This document shows, piece by piece, positions 33,350 to 45,569 of a stretch of 64,000 nt of DNA. Position 1 is the stretch's first letter, and every line of letters starts with the position of its first letter. The DNA comes from Manihot esculenta (lineage: Eukaryota > Streptophyta > Magnoliopsida > Malpighiales > Euphorbiaceae): positions 21,683,973 to 21,747,972 of the forward strand of contig NC_035172.2 of NCBI RefSeq assembly GCF_001659605.2, given 5' to 3'. A program made the translations under genes and the position numbers. Under the pieces are notes generated by a model, which did not search any database, was not told where the DNA came from, and saw nothing but the letters and a program-made list of their open reading frames with translations.

Positions 33350-33809
33350 GAAGGTAAAAGGGTCATAAACTTTGGATACTTGATTCGTGCAAACAGAGCG
33401 ACGATGGTAGACAATCTTGGTATCTATAAGAAGCTTGTGAGGATAGGAATTTAAAAGGACCAATCTTCCTTGAAATGGTGGTAAGGAAAGGGAGAAATCA
33501 AAGAGAGAGAGAGAGAGAGAGAGAGAGTAAAGAGAAGAAAGGAAAAGAAAAGAAGAACAATAGAATGAAGGAGAAGAGGACATCACATAAAGGAAAAAGA
33601 GTGAGTTGATTCGATTCAAACGGTCCCATGCAATTTTTTTTTCAATTCAAAATTTTATTTCTAGTCTTTTAGCTTTACCCTAGTACTGTAAATAAGTTTA
33701 GAAAAAATCGTGGAAGTTTTAAAAAGTTTTTAGAACTTTAAAATAATTTTAAAAAATTAAATTTTTACTAATAATAAAATAAAATAAGTAAAAAAAATTT
33801 GGGTCATTA
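33350..33809 (-). mobile_element. Probable LTR start sequence (gypsy type) with a GA microsatellite
   Basis: On the minus strand this reads from TGTAATGACCCAAATTT at 33,809, a form typical for the LTR 5' ends of Tekay/Del-like elements, into AT-rich sequence. A (GA)n run sits near 33,502-33,528. It could be the remaining part of element D's 5' LTR, brought next to RNase H by deletion, or a separate solo-LTR fragment. No TSD was found. Confidence 0.45.
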
Positions 33810-35384
33810 CAGTTGTCATGAGCTAGAGTACTCACTAAAGGGAAATTGGGGATTCATCTAGTAATGTACTCAGTGTTGAGGGTAAGGCAGGAGTAATTTG
33901 ATAAGAGACTATAGTTGTTAGTGTATTTGCCGTAGGCCATTATCTTGAACCTTTTTGTATGTCATTTTGGTTATTAATAAAAGAGATTTTATTATCATCA
34001 TTATTTGTTTGCATGTTACATAATAATGATTAACATCCCTAGTTACTTATTATTATGTTGATAATAATGAAATATAACTAGTATGATTATTGATTGATAA
34101 TCATGAGATGATTATGTATGTGTTAATATAATTCAATAATCATAGATACTTGTTAGAGAATAAAGTATTGGATGGACCCGCATTGAGATCATTACATAGG
34201 TTATTGTCTTAAGTGAATCTCAAAGTAGTTATGTCTTAATCCATTGACTTGAGATTGTCATAGTTTTCACTATAAGGACTGTTATGTTTTGACATAACCA
34301 AACATTGTCTTTAATCGAATAATCATAAAGGTTATGATTGAGCATAATAGAAATTATGTAGAGGATATTGAACAATCAAGATAGAATTTGTCCCTCTCTT
34401 TGAGAGAGATATCTTCTGGGCCCCTCGATAAGTGAGACTGAGGAATACATGGCCGTGCTCAAATGATTTGATAGTGTGATTAATATCATTTGGTTTTATC
34501 AGTCTATTTAGAGATCGAGAAATTACAAGTTTGAACATTATAAGTTTGACATTGACCATGACTTATATTCAAACTAGATATCGTGTGACAAATGGATTAA
34601 TACATGTTCTATTTATTAGGTTTTATCGAACTATCGATCCTCATATTAATTGAGTAGTCATAATGTCTTACTAGAGGCCGCTTATGATTTATGGGCATGG
34701 TGGGACTGGGCCTATTGCCAATTAATGTGAGCCTATTGGGTCACACACAAAAAACGTCGTTGATGTGCTATGTCATATTAATGGATGGGCTAAAAGCCCA
34801 TTAGTATAATTAATAATAATAAAGAGGTTATTATTATTAATATTAATTATTTATTATTATAAGATAATAATATTTAAAAGATCTACAGTTTATCTGTAAC
34901 TGTTACAGATAAAAGATTTTTCAGTTTCCTTTATCAAAACAAACTATAACGTAAGATATTTGAGTAGTTGCGAGATTGTGATAGTTGGTTATGAACACAA
35001 CTCTTTTACAAAAAATTGTGTAGGAAAACAAAAGACTGAAAACGAATAAAAACTTCTTTTCCGAATTGTGGGAGTAACGTTTTTGGAGAAATCGTTTTTG
35101 AGTCTAACAGATTGGGGAGCACATAGCTTTTCCATCTTTGAGAGAGCTAGCACTCTAGAAGGATAAAAGACGTTCATGTGGATACCATTGAGAGTGTTCG
35201 TTTCAAAAGCAGCACTATCAGTCCGGAATAGTATCTTCTCATCGAGTCTAATAGGTTAGTCTCTTATCATTCTTTTCGAAATAAACGAAACACTCATATC
35301 CTGTGAAGAAAATCAAAGATTTTTATTTTTGCACTGCGTGTTTTGGGTTGCAGTAATCTCTGGCTTTTTTAAAAATAGTAAACA
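33810..35384 (+). other. AT-rich stretch, possibly LTR/leader of a Copia element
   Basis: No ORF. It contains features often seen in plant Copia LTRs and leaders: GGATGGGCTAAAAGCCCATT near 34,781, a TAATAATAA/TTATTATTA dyad near 34,810-34,870 and GTTTATCTGTAACTGTTACAG near 34,888. It lies directly upstream of a Copia gag scrap. I could not define LTR ends or TSDs, so this is an inference from position and texture. Confidence 0.35.
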
Positions 35385-35620
35385 TGGTCGATCAAAGTCA
35401 AAGGGGAAGGGAAATCTCATGGCAGAAACGTGTTTGTTTATTGGAGCTATGGTGAAAAGGGAAACTTTAAGAAGGATTGCCTTAAATCTAAGAAGAAGAA
35501 AGACCAAAAGAACAAGTCTCATGAAGATGATAATTATGTATATTCTGCAGATGACATCGGTGATACTTTAATTCTTAGTGTGGACAGTTCAGTTGGTTAT
35601 TTTTTACCAGTTTCGACAAC
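35385..35620 (+). pseudogene. Copia gag scrap (zinc-knuckle to protease start)
   Basis: Read with one frameshift it shows GRSKSKGKGN, then VYWSYGEKGNFKKDCLKSKKK, aligning to the Copia pattern CX2CX4HX4C with the first two Cys as Tyr and the His as Asn. It is followed by an acidic stretch and DTLILSVDSSVG, which in Ty1/copia elements lies just before the protease. It stops near 35,605. The knuckle is destroyed, so this is a relic. Confidence 0.65.
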
Positions 35621-35689
35621 CGCACAGTCAGCCAACTTCATCAACTTCCACGCCATTAGGAGAGTGAAATTTGAACGCTTCATTTAAAT

Positions 35690-36135
35690 TTCAATTTAAT
35701 TTTTCTCATGAAGAGCAACATCATACCAATCAATTCACTCAAACGATAGCACCATCACCAAGTGTATCTCAATATCTAGATGCAATGTCACATTAATATA
35801 CCATTTCAGCTTTTAATGCATCTATTTCAACATACCATGATATGCAAAGGCACATGATACGCAAGGCACATCCTACGCTAAACATTCTTTTAGTGACTTT
35901 TATCAATCTATGACATTTCAACCGTTTATTTCTATGCAACAAGGTGAGATGAATTAATAAAAATGTGGAGTCAAAAGGAGAGGCAAAAGGTCCTTCAGAA
36001 GGGCAACAACATGATATTAATAAAAATGTGGAGTCAAAAGTAGAGGCAAAAGGTCCTTCAGAAGGGCAACAACATGATATTCAAAGAAATCCATGTGTAA
36101 AAAGGCCTCCACGTTGGGTATTGGAGGGCACTTAG
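35690..36135 (+). pseudogene. Decayed ORF tail of unknown family with 21-residue repeats
   Basis: Pieces of a Gln/Ser/His-rich protein end are visible (HHTNQFTQTIAPSPSVSQY; YHDMQRHMI; FYQSMTFQPFISMQQGEM), followed by two repeats containing NVESKGEAKGPSEGQQHD and the ending RNPCVKRPPRWVLEGT before a stop near 36,133. Frames change at least twice. I do not recognise the family; a transposase-like or plant-mobile-domain protein tail is possible. It has no certain neighbours. Confidence 0.35.
35953..36078 (+). repeat. 63-bp direct repeat, two copies
   Basis: The unit starting ATTAATAAAAATGTGGAGTC at 35,953 and 36,016 is nearly perfect. 63 is a multiple of three and both copies share the frame that encodes the tail above. 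Confidence 0.92.
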
Positions 36136-36479
36136 GAGGATATTAGTTACTTTGAAATATTTTATTATGTATTTTTTGGATTACTTTTTTCGTAAAAACA
36201 GTGAATTAACTCAATTTATTCTCTACACTTCAATAATAATAGTAATAAATTATTAAAATAATAAATTATCATGATTTCATAATAGTAAATTATTAAAACA
36301 ATGAATAATTTTTATTCTAAAACTTATTTGTTATAAAATAAGATAAAATGAAAAAAATTTACAATTTAACATGCGTGTAATTTATTATCTTCTTTAATTG
36401 TAAAATAAATGAGTAATAATTATTTTTTAATTTTATTGCAGACAATGTAACACATGACCCAAGAAAAAAGTAAATGAAT

Positions 36480-36840
36480 AGAGCATAAAATGAAACTCAC
36501 AAGTAATAGCAACTGTGATAGGTGGCGAAAATGTCGAGAGAATGGATCTAGATAGCAACTGTGATGAGTGACAGAAATGTCAAAAGAATGGATCTATAGT
36601 TAATATTGCACATGAAAATGCTAATTAAAGTGGCATTTTCGGAGGTATTTTGCTTTTGAAAACACCACTCACAGTGATATTTTCAGGAGAATTAATTACT
36701 CTTGAAAATGTCACTCGAAGTGGCGTTTTCAAAAGCTAAAATGCCACTATGAGGGGCATTTTCAAGAGTCAAATCATCTCGTTAACCCTAAATGACGTTT
36801 TCAAGAGCGCATAAATGACGTTTTCAAGAGTGCATATATT
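36480..36840. repeat. Degenerate dispersed motif GTGGCATTTTC / GAAAATGCCAC
   Basis: At least eight copies or reverse copies of a motif like GTGGCGTTTTCAAGAG occur in about 230 bp (36,610-36,840), and two longer near-copies of ATAGCAACTGTGAT...AATGTC...GAATGGATCTA near 36,505 and 36,553. Neither a gene nor a known element was recognised. Confidence 0.55.
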
Positions 36841-38404
36841 TCTGCAAAATGCTATTTTAATTGGTATTTTTCTAAATGAACATTATTCTTGTAAATTGTT
36901 GAAATTTATATTATTTTTATAATTTATTTTTAAATTTACATTATTTAAATAATAAACTCTTTATACTAGGGACATTAAGTATAATAATAATAATTATTAT
37001 TATTTTCAAAAAATATAATTTTAAAAATTATAAAAACTAAATATACATGTTTTTAAAAAATTAGTTTGTACCCTTATATCTTTTTATTAGAGTTTAACAC
37101 CTCATTTTTTATAAAAATATAACTATTTAATCTTTATAATTTATATAAAATAAAAAATAAATAGTTATATTTTATAAAATATAACTATTTAATTTTTAAA
37201 TGTTATTTATAACTGTATTTATAGATTAAATAATTAAATATTTAATGTTAATAACCAAAATGTCATAGTATTAACTAAGGTATGGAGGGAAATTATTCAT
37301 TCGCTGATTGCAAAAACTATATTAAAGATATGATGAACATAATTCAAACGGTACAAGAAATCAAGGAAAAGAGAAGAGAAGAGTGTTGCTTCTCTTAGAG
37401 CAGAGCTACTTAACAAGAAGAAACCATTACCAATAAGGAAATTGCCGTTAACTGTCGTGAGACCAAAGGTAATTTGTGCTATCGAGGGCTGGCTTCGACT
37501 TTATCACACAACGATCCAACGACCAAAATCAATCAATATTTCTGAAGCTTCCAACTTCTAACTTGGCGAAATTATTTTCCAATCCCACAAAATTGCTCAT
37601 AACTTTAGGCCACTTAACTTCTTGGGCCATCTTCAAATTGCACTAACTTTATACAAAGAAATGAGACTGTAATTTCGCGACTTCAACCAATCAACCTCAA
37701 CTAAGTAATTTGGTCAGAAATTGACCTTTTTTAAAAAATTTTATGCTATTAGTTTTAAAAGACTACATTGATATTACAGACAACGGATCGGGTATTTTCG
37801 GGTACTCGATCCGATCGAACCGTAATAAAACGGATTTAGGTAGTTATAATTGGATTTGGATCGGGTTCAGATTTTAAAAATAATACCCATTGCGGGTTCG
37901 GATCGGATTTGAGTTTTATATATAGGGTACCCACTACCCGAAACCGTTTATATAAATAATTAATTTAATATAAAAAATATATTTTATAATAATATTTATA
38001 AATTTTTTTATATATTTTTATTTAAAAATTTAAATTTAAATATTCTTTAAAAATATTAAATTTTTTAAATAAAAATTATTAATGAAAAATATTTTTTTAT
38101 ATAAATTATTAATTAAAATATATAAAATTAAACGAATTCGAATTTTATTCAGATAATAATAATCGGATTTGGGACGAATTCAGATAATTTAAATTAATTT
38201 TTAATTAAATTTAAAACGGATTCAGATATTACTAAATCCAATTCGAATTCGGATTCCAGTAGCTTAATTTTTGCGGGTAACCTACTCGATTATATCCTAA
38301 TTTGCACGTAACTAATCAAGTGCACACAACCACACGGTGTAAACTGGTCAACTCACACGAGACGACAAAAAATTAAAGACATGTCATTTTCATCTGCGGA
38401 AGCC
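36841..38404. other. AT-rich intergenic region downstream of the NPH3 gene
   Basis: No gene seen. A degenerate stretch at about 37,770-38,260 repeats motifs such as CGGATTTGG, GGGTACTCGATCCG and ACCCGAA in both orientations, with the look of an old non-autonomous element. The rest is low-complexity AT. Confidence 0.5.
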
Positions 38405-40682
38405 TTATTGTTGGTGATCATGGTCTCTTCCTTTTCTCCCATTTACCACCGTCTGTCCATGAGAATCACACACTTGAGTCTTTATCTTGCACCCGAATCT
38501 CCTCGTCAGGGAACTTCCCCATCCACGTGGGCCCTCTTTATCAATTTTCTGGATCACTTTCTTCATTGTCGAACATTCCTTTTCCAGTTGATGCACCCGC
38601 GTCCTCATACTATCCATATCTAGTCGCAGCACCTGATTCGCCCTCACTGCTGTCCTCCAAGGACTTCTGCTTTCCTCTGCCTCCCCTGCTCCTGCTGCCA
38701 CTGCCGGTATTGTTCCCTCCTCTACCCCTTCTTGTTCCCGTCTTAGAACCGACGGTCTCGCAGAATTCTGCGGCGTTGCATTTGCCGCGATTAATTTTCC
38801 GGCGATTGCGTGTCGGAGTTGTAATTGTTCGAAAAACAAAACTTGAACTACCGCCCGCAGCGGAAGCCGCTCGTTTTGTGCAGCGTGCGTGCATGCCTCC
38901 AATGTTAGCTTTTGGCAGTCCATCACTCTACATATCTTCTCCTTCTCTGCCTGTGATATCCATGGATGCGCCTTTAACACAGAGAGAGTTAGGAGATCGA
39001 AGGATAAAAACAAAAAAAAAAAAAGAAAATCAAAATCTGTTACGTCAATTGTTAGTTACCTTGATATAGATGTCGACGGCTCTGTAGAGACCGTCGTGGA
39101 AAAGCCTAGCTTGCTCCGGTAAAACGATTGCCAGATTGTAGAATCTATCAGGTTTCAGGTTCGCATCTGAAGCAATTTCAGCCAGATAACCATCGATTAA
39201 TTTTCCGACGAGTATCAAACACGACGATATCACATTGTGATCACCATCCTCCTCCGCTTCAATTCCAGATGCATTTCTTTCTTCCAGTCCATCCAGGCAG
39301 TAGATTAAGATTCTCTCCAAGCAATCTACATCGTATAAATTCTCGTCAAGTTTTGAATAGCTAGGAATCAATAGCTCATCAAGAGTAGCATGCTCCAGTT
39401 GTGAACCAATCTTCTTTTCCAATGCGGAACGACACGATTCGGATGCGTTTAATATGTTCGCAGTTCTTAACAAGCCGAAAAGAAACCTTGTTGTCGTGGA
39501 AGATTTGGAGCTTCTCTCCCGTGGAAGATTTGAAATTATGGTCTCTAATATCTCTCTATGCTCGCTCTCTGAGGCTATAGATGAAGACGAAAATGGCTTC
39601 CGGTTCAATCTCGATATGCCTGGAATATACTTCTTCGCATAGTAAATTAAGCAGCTCTCTATGATATCTGGGCTAGGATCTCGCGCTCTCATGGCAAGAA
39701 TCAATTGCTGAAACAAAGGCAAGCTCAAAAGCGACAATGGTTCAAGCCATGAGTCAGCATTTGTACCTCTACCAACAGAGGTGGCAGCGATGGAGGCAGA
39801 GACGGCTCCCTTTCTACCCACCGCTGATTCAATCCCATTCCATAAGGCCTGATTGGATGTGGCTCTATTGTCATTAGCTTCATCACTAACCGGCCAACCA
39901 AAAGAAGCAGGATCAGCGGAGGAAGCTCTGGAAGCAAAGGAATCGATGCACCGCTGCACAATGCCTAAGGTCTCTGCAAGAGGCATTACTTTCTCGCATG
40001 ATTTTAATGCTTTTATAGACCCCTTGAGACTCTTGAGCACATATTGAGAAAGAAAACGCTCTGTCTTGGAAATCAAATTGTCTTCAGAATACTCTTCCGT
40101 CATCTCAAGAAACTCTCCAGCGCAGCGAAGCGGGGCAACGGTGGAAGAATTGAGGTCGACCTTAACGCCATAGCAGAACTTCGCGGCCATCTCAAAAGTT
40201 TCAGAGCCGCCCGGGAAATTCGGAAGCGAAATCTGACTGTGTACTTCCTCGATTTCATCTCCTCCAGGTACACGCTCTTCCCCTTCTGCTTCTCCTATTC
40301 CTGCCGTGGATGTTTGTTTTGTCTCTTGCTCAGTTATTAGTTGGTGAAGCTTTCGACTTTTTGACATCAAAGGAAACTGAACCAAACCATCACCAAACAA
40401 AAAGAAAGATGAACATATAGATTGGCATTAGGCCTTTGATAGGATTGGACTACAGTGATAGATAGGGTTTTATGGGTATAATTAGCTAGGCTGACCTTGT
40501 GGAGATGAAAGCTCATATCTTCCACCTCAATTACAATGTCACTCGGCAACCCAGTAGTGCAAAACCTGCGAGAAAATAATTGAACAAATATAAGACCATA
40601 GTTGGTTGATTTTAAGGGGAATATGAACAACGGATAGCTCTAACCAAGCTTGCCCCTTGGAGCTGGGCTTCCCAGCTGCCAT
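38405..40682 (-). CDS. BTB/POZ and NPH3 domain-containing protein (NPH3/RPT2 family)
   Basis: Four coding exons on the minus strand: 40,682-40,645, 40,565-40,496, 40,376-39,060 and 38,971-38,405. Introns of 79, 119 and 88 bp all have GT-AG borders, and the joined frame of 663 codons is open. The start is [23 protein letters not shown] at 38,407-38,405. Domains: BTB at about residues 19-150 ([40 protein letters not shown]); NPH3 domain from about 230 ([31 protein letters not shown]) to about 530 ([56 protein letters not shown]). A coiled coil follows at about 587-620, and a [12 protein letters not shown]-terminus. Family members act as CUL3 substrate adaptors or phototropin-signalling partners at the plasma membrane; the substrate here is unknown. 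It resembles the Arabidopsis At5g66560 type from memory. No damage seen, so probably functional. Confidence 0.95.
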
Positions 40683-40780
40683 TGCCCAGTTCTGGTAAAG
40701 AAAATCTGTTCCAGTTTAGACACTTGGTAGAGAGCTAAGCTAGAACCATGAGTACAGAAGCGGGAGTCTTTACGGATGTG

Positions 40781-40788
40781 ATATTTAA
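40781..40788 (-). promoter_or_regulatory. Possible TATA-like element upstream of the NPH3 gene
   Basis: The minus strand reads AGTTAAATAT about 100 bp before the start codon. In AT-rich DNA such matches are common, so this is only a candidate. Confidence 0.2.
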
Positions 40789-42107
40789 CTCTTGTTCTGT
40801 TGAAAGAAGATAAAACAGATGTGTTTTTTGCTTCCGCTTCTGCTACAGATTTAATCGTTTAAAGAGAATTTTCTTTAGAAATGTAAGCTCCAAACGGACA
40901 AATAATATTAGAAAGCTCTAACCCATTTCGAAAAAAAAATATATTAGAAAGCTCCAACAGATTTGGAAAAACTGCATCAACACACTATTTCTTTACCCAA
41001 AGTTCCCTTGTCTTTCTACGAAGGAAAAATTATTATCATTGTGTATCATGGAAAAAATTTATTAATTAGTTTAAAAATATACTTAAATATTTTTAAAATT
41101 TTATAAAATATATTAATTAATTATTTTATTAATTTTAACTACCAAATATCACAAAAAATATAAAATATTTTTAATATTGATTAATTAATAAAATTCTTAT
41201 AAAATTAAAAATTTAATTAATTTTTTTTTAAATTATATAAATTAAATAATAAAACACTTAATAATTAATTTTAATAAAATTATTAATTAATAAATTATTT
41301 TAAAATATTAAAAATTTATTAATATATTTTTAAAATTAAATAATTAATTAAATAATTAATTTTTTATGACAAAATAATCGCGTCAAATCTCTGGACCACT
41401 CCTAATTCCCCGCTCTCTCTCTCTCTCTCAATATACCACTCTCTTTTACAAGAAAGGAAGAATTTCTAGAAGAAAGGAAGAATTTCTGGAAGAATTTCTA
41501 GAAGAATTTCATTCCTTTGTTAAATTAAAAAGGTCATCATTACCTTAGGCAAGTTATTGCTTGCTTTTTGCCTAAGTTACGGGATAATTTACTAATTTAA
41601 AATTTTACCATATCATACGGGACAAGGCAGCCTTCGCTCAATCAATCCAAGTACAAGTCGACGGTAATGTACTTCATTAATAGAATAGATTTTTAGATCT
41701 TGATTGATTCAAATGATTTAATTTTTAAAAAGTAAATTTTTTAAAAGGTAACTTAACTAGATTAGGAAAAATTATTGTCAAGTAAAGAAATGTCTTCAAT
41801 TTTTTAAAAAATTAATTAAAAATATCAAACAAACAGATTCGATAATAACACTTTCTGAAAACTTAAAGTTATCTAGTTGAATTAATCCCAATCAAATAAA
41901 ACTATAATTATGAGAGATTAGTCTACCAAGTCAAGTCACTCAATACGTCTATTTATTATATTCTCATTTACTAATTTTTTTATAGTTGAAAATTGAAGTA
42001 GGGAACTTCTTTTCCTCTTTAAAAATAGAGGTCTTTCATTAAAAGGGCTGAAATCTAAAAGAAGTACAAATAAAACTCAATTCAAAAGTTTAAAGAATAA
42101 GACCATA
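40789..42107. other. AT-rich intergenic DNA upstream of the NPH3 gene, with a foldback-like stretch
   Basis: No gene. Bases about 41,045-41,370 are almost pure A/T with ATTAATTAATT motifs, and the two halves look roughly inverse-complementary (AAAAAATTTATTAATTAGTTT at one side, related sequence ending TAATTAATTTTTTATGAC at the other), so it may be an old MITE. A short direct repeat GAAGAATTTCTAGAAG follows near 41,456-41,500, and a CT run lies at 41,413-41,429. Confidence 0.4.
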
Positions 42108-42446
42108 TGATAGAGAACTATTTAGACTCCGTTAGAAGTTTTAATCAATATCGTTTGATTAAAACGAAATAAGAGAAAAATAAACTAAAAGACTAAAAGT
42201 TTTATTAAAATTCCTCAAAAATTGAAAAGTGAGTTTCTAATAGCCAATGGAGACTATTTATAATAGATAACAAAACCCTAATATGTAAAATTATGAAAAT
42301 ACCCAAAATATCTAAAAAAATAATTAAAATGTAAAATTGACTCCCTAAACGATAAATTTCCATATCGAACTTAATGACAGGCCTGTGGCTATTGTCACAC
42401 TTTTGAAAGTCGTGTGTGGGTCTCTATCAGACGTCGATAACAAAAG

Positions 42447-45400
42447 TTAGATCTGGTCCAAGTCTGCCGTAAAGTTCAAGACTAATTGCTTCATGTCATT
42501 CTCTTCCACTTGTAAAGAACTCGACCTCGAGTTGTCATCAGTAGGGTAGTACTGAAATAGATCCACTACGTTAAATGTCTTGGAAATTTTCATCTCATGT
42601 GGGTGGTAAAAAACATAGGCATTATGATTAATCTTCTGAATGATCCGGAATGGACCAATCTTCTTGGCATCAAGTTTTTTCTGTCCTCCACCATACTCCT
42701 TGTGTAAATACACCATAACTTGATCACCGATACTGAAGGACTTGAAACGCCAATGTTTATCAGCCGTACCTTTATATTTGTCATTGGCTTCTTTAAGGCA
42801 TTGTTGTACCTGTTTGAAAACATCCACGTGTTACTTTGCCAAGTTGCTTGCTGCAATACTATTGTGAGAACCTGTAGGAAGGGCAATAAGATCAACTGTA
42901 TGCGCTGGGACTTTTCTGTACATAACAACAAACGGTGATATCTTTGTGGAGCTATGGACAGCACTATTGTAAGCAAATTCTGCTTGGGTAAGAGCAAGAT
43001 CCCAAACAGTTTTCTTGTTATTGCAGATGCAGCGCATAAGATTGCCAAGCATGCGATTCACCACTTCAGTTTGTCCATCAGTTTGGGGATGTGCAACACT
43101 GCTATATCGAAGTTCAGTTCCATAATATTTCCATAAAGTCACCCAGAAGTGAGCTAGAAACTTCACATTTCTGTCAGAACTAATGGTCTTAGGGACACCA
43201 TATCAGTAAACAATCTCTTAGAAAAACAGTTTTGCTATATGAGAAGTATCATTTGTTTTCTTGCAAAGAATGAAATGCGCCATTTTGGAGAACCTATCAA
43301 CAACAACAAAAATTGAATCAGATCCACGTTGAGTACGTGGAAGACCAAGAACAAAGTCCATAAATAAGTTCTTCCAAGGATGTGTTGGAATAGGCAGTGG
43401 AGTGTATAAGCTTGTATTCTGCGAATGTCCCTTCTAAGTTTGACACACTGGGCACTTCTGAACCATCCGACCTGTATCCCTTTTTAATTGTGGCCAGTAA
43501 AAATGCTCCTCTAATCCAGCAATAGTCTTGTCACGCCCTAAATGACCACTCAAAACTCCTCCATGAACCTCCCAAATCAGCTTTTTTTGCAAAGAAGATC
43601 GAGGAATGCATAACCTGTTCTCCTTAAAAAGAAAGTCATCATGTATCAAGAACCCATCAGTAGGCTGGTGAGTCTAGACTCCAGCCCATATATCAGCAAA
43701 GTCATCATCTGTAGCATACAAATACTTAAAGAATTCAAAACCTACAACCTCTTGATTAACTGTCATCAACAGAGTAGCCCTCCTACTCAAAGCATCTACC
43801 ACCTTATTACTATGGCCAGCCTTATGTTTGATGACATAATGAAAGGCTCCAAAGTAAGTTGCCCATCGAGCATGCATCTTATTCACATGTTTTTGAGCTT
43901 TAAAATGAATCAAAGATTGATGATTTGTGTGAATAATAAACTTTCGCCCTATCAAATACTGCTCATAAGTTTTAACAGCCCGAAATATTGCATATAGCCC
44001 CTGCTCATAAGTATACCACTTCTTTCTAGCTTCATTCAGTTTCTCACTAAAGAAGGCAATAGGCCTTTTAGATTGTGACAACACTCCACCAATCCCAACT
44101 CCACAAGCATGATATTCAACCTCAAACAGTTTATCAAAATCGGGTAGAGCAAGAATAGAGGCAAAAGTAAGCTTATTTTTAATTTCTTCAAAGCTCTTGT
44201 TGGCAGCTTCAGTCCATGCAAATTTATGCACTCTCTCTTTCTTCAAACAATCTGTTATAGGGACAATGATGCTATTGAAATTTCTGATAAACCGTCTATA
44301 GAAAGTAGTAAGGTCATGAAAACTGCGAACTTCAAAAATAGTTTTGGGGATGGGCCAATTCTGTATTGCTTCTACCTTCTTCTCATCAACATGTATCCCT
44401 TCTGCACTAATAATGAACCCCAGGAACAGAATGCGCTCCGTCATATAAATGCACTTCTTAAGATTAATAACCAGCTCACTTTCTTGCAAGGCTGTCATGA
44501 CTTGACGGAGATGCTGTAGATGTTCTTCCTCACTGCGACTAAAAATCAAGATGTCATCAAAATAAATAACAATAAATTTGCATAAGAAAGGACGCAAAAC
44601 CTTATTCATGAATCGCATAAAAGTGCTAGGTGCATTCGTTAAATCAAAGGGTATAACCAGCCACTCATACAAGCCTTCCTTAGTCTTGAAGGCAGTCTTC
44701 CATTCATCTCCCTCCTTGATCTGAACTTGGTGATAGCCACTTTTAAGGTCAATTTTAGAAAAGACTTTAGACCCGGATAGCTGATCCAGCATGTCATCCA
44801 ATCATGGAATAGGAAATTGATATTGAACTGTAATTTTGTTGATGGCCCTGCTATCCACGCACATTCTCCAAGTCCCATCTTTCTTTGGAACTAATAGGGC
44901 AGGTACTCTGCAGGGGCTAATGCTCTCCCGAATATGCCCCTTCTTCAGTAATTCTTCCACCTATTCTTGGAGGATTTCACTCTCCTTTGGACTCATCTTG
45001 TAATGAGGCAGATTCGATAATTTTGATCTAGGAATGAGATCAATCTGATGTTGGATATCCCACAAAGGTGGAAGCTTAAATGATTCCTCCACTATCTTAG
45101 GAAACTCCTTCAACAGCTCTTTGACGGGTGGTGGTAAAGATGGTGCATCCCCCATTGTACCTTTTGCTCTCACCAATAAAGTCAGTATGCATCCAGATTT
45201 CTCAACTGCGCCTGATAGCCTCTGCACTCCCGTGGAAACATCAACAACATTCTTCACTTCCACTTTAGAATGTTTAGCAGAACCGGAAGGCAATATAGTA
45301 ATCTTCTTTTGATTCCACGTGAACATGTATGAATTCTCCTTCCCCTTATGCAAAGCATCAATATCGAATTGCCAAGGGCGACCTAGCAAAATACCACAAC

Positions 45401-45563
45401 AATCCATATCCACAACATCACAATTAACAAGTTCAGTATAAGATTTACCGATCGAGATAGGCACGTTGTAGATTCTGTTGACCTCAATTTTCGGACCTTC
45501 CATAATCCATCCGACTTTGTATGGCGAAGGGTACGGCTGTGTAGGCAACTGCAATTTCTCCAC
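42447..45563 (-). pseudogene. Element E pol: protease, RT, RNase H, integrase
   Basis: Minus-strand order: protease-like (CGILLGRPWQFDIDALH near 45,370); RT ([47 protein letters not shown], intact [12 protein letters not shown] near 44,560); RNase H ([48 protein letters not shown]); the spacer motif [13 protein letters not shown]; integrase zinc-binding ([25 protein letters not shown]) and core ([36 protein letters not shown]); and a C-terminus with KKLDAKKIGPFRIIQKI. The [13 protein letters not shown] and LGNLMRCI wording is typical of the CRM clade. Stops, e.g. near 44,802, 44,960, 43,675, 43,433 and 42,830, inactivate it. Confidence 0.88.
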
Positions 45564-45569
45564 CGATTG

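Noticed and set aside
33329..33619. Ser/Leu-rich ORF (96 residues)
   Set aside because: Coded by a (GA)n microsatellite and flanking LTR-like sequence.
38527..39069. 180-residue + strand ORF opposite exon 4 of the NPH3 gene
   Set aside because: Exact antisense of a conserved coding exon and across an intron; no domain.
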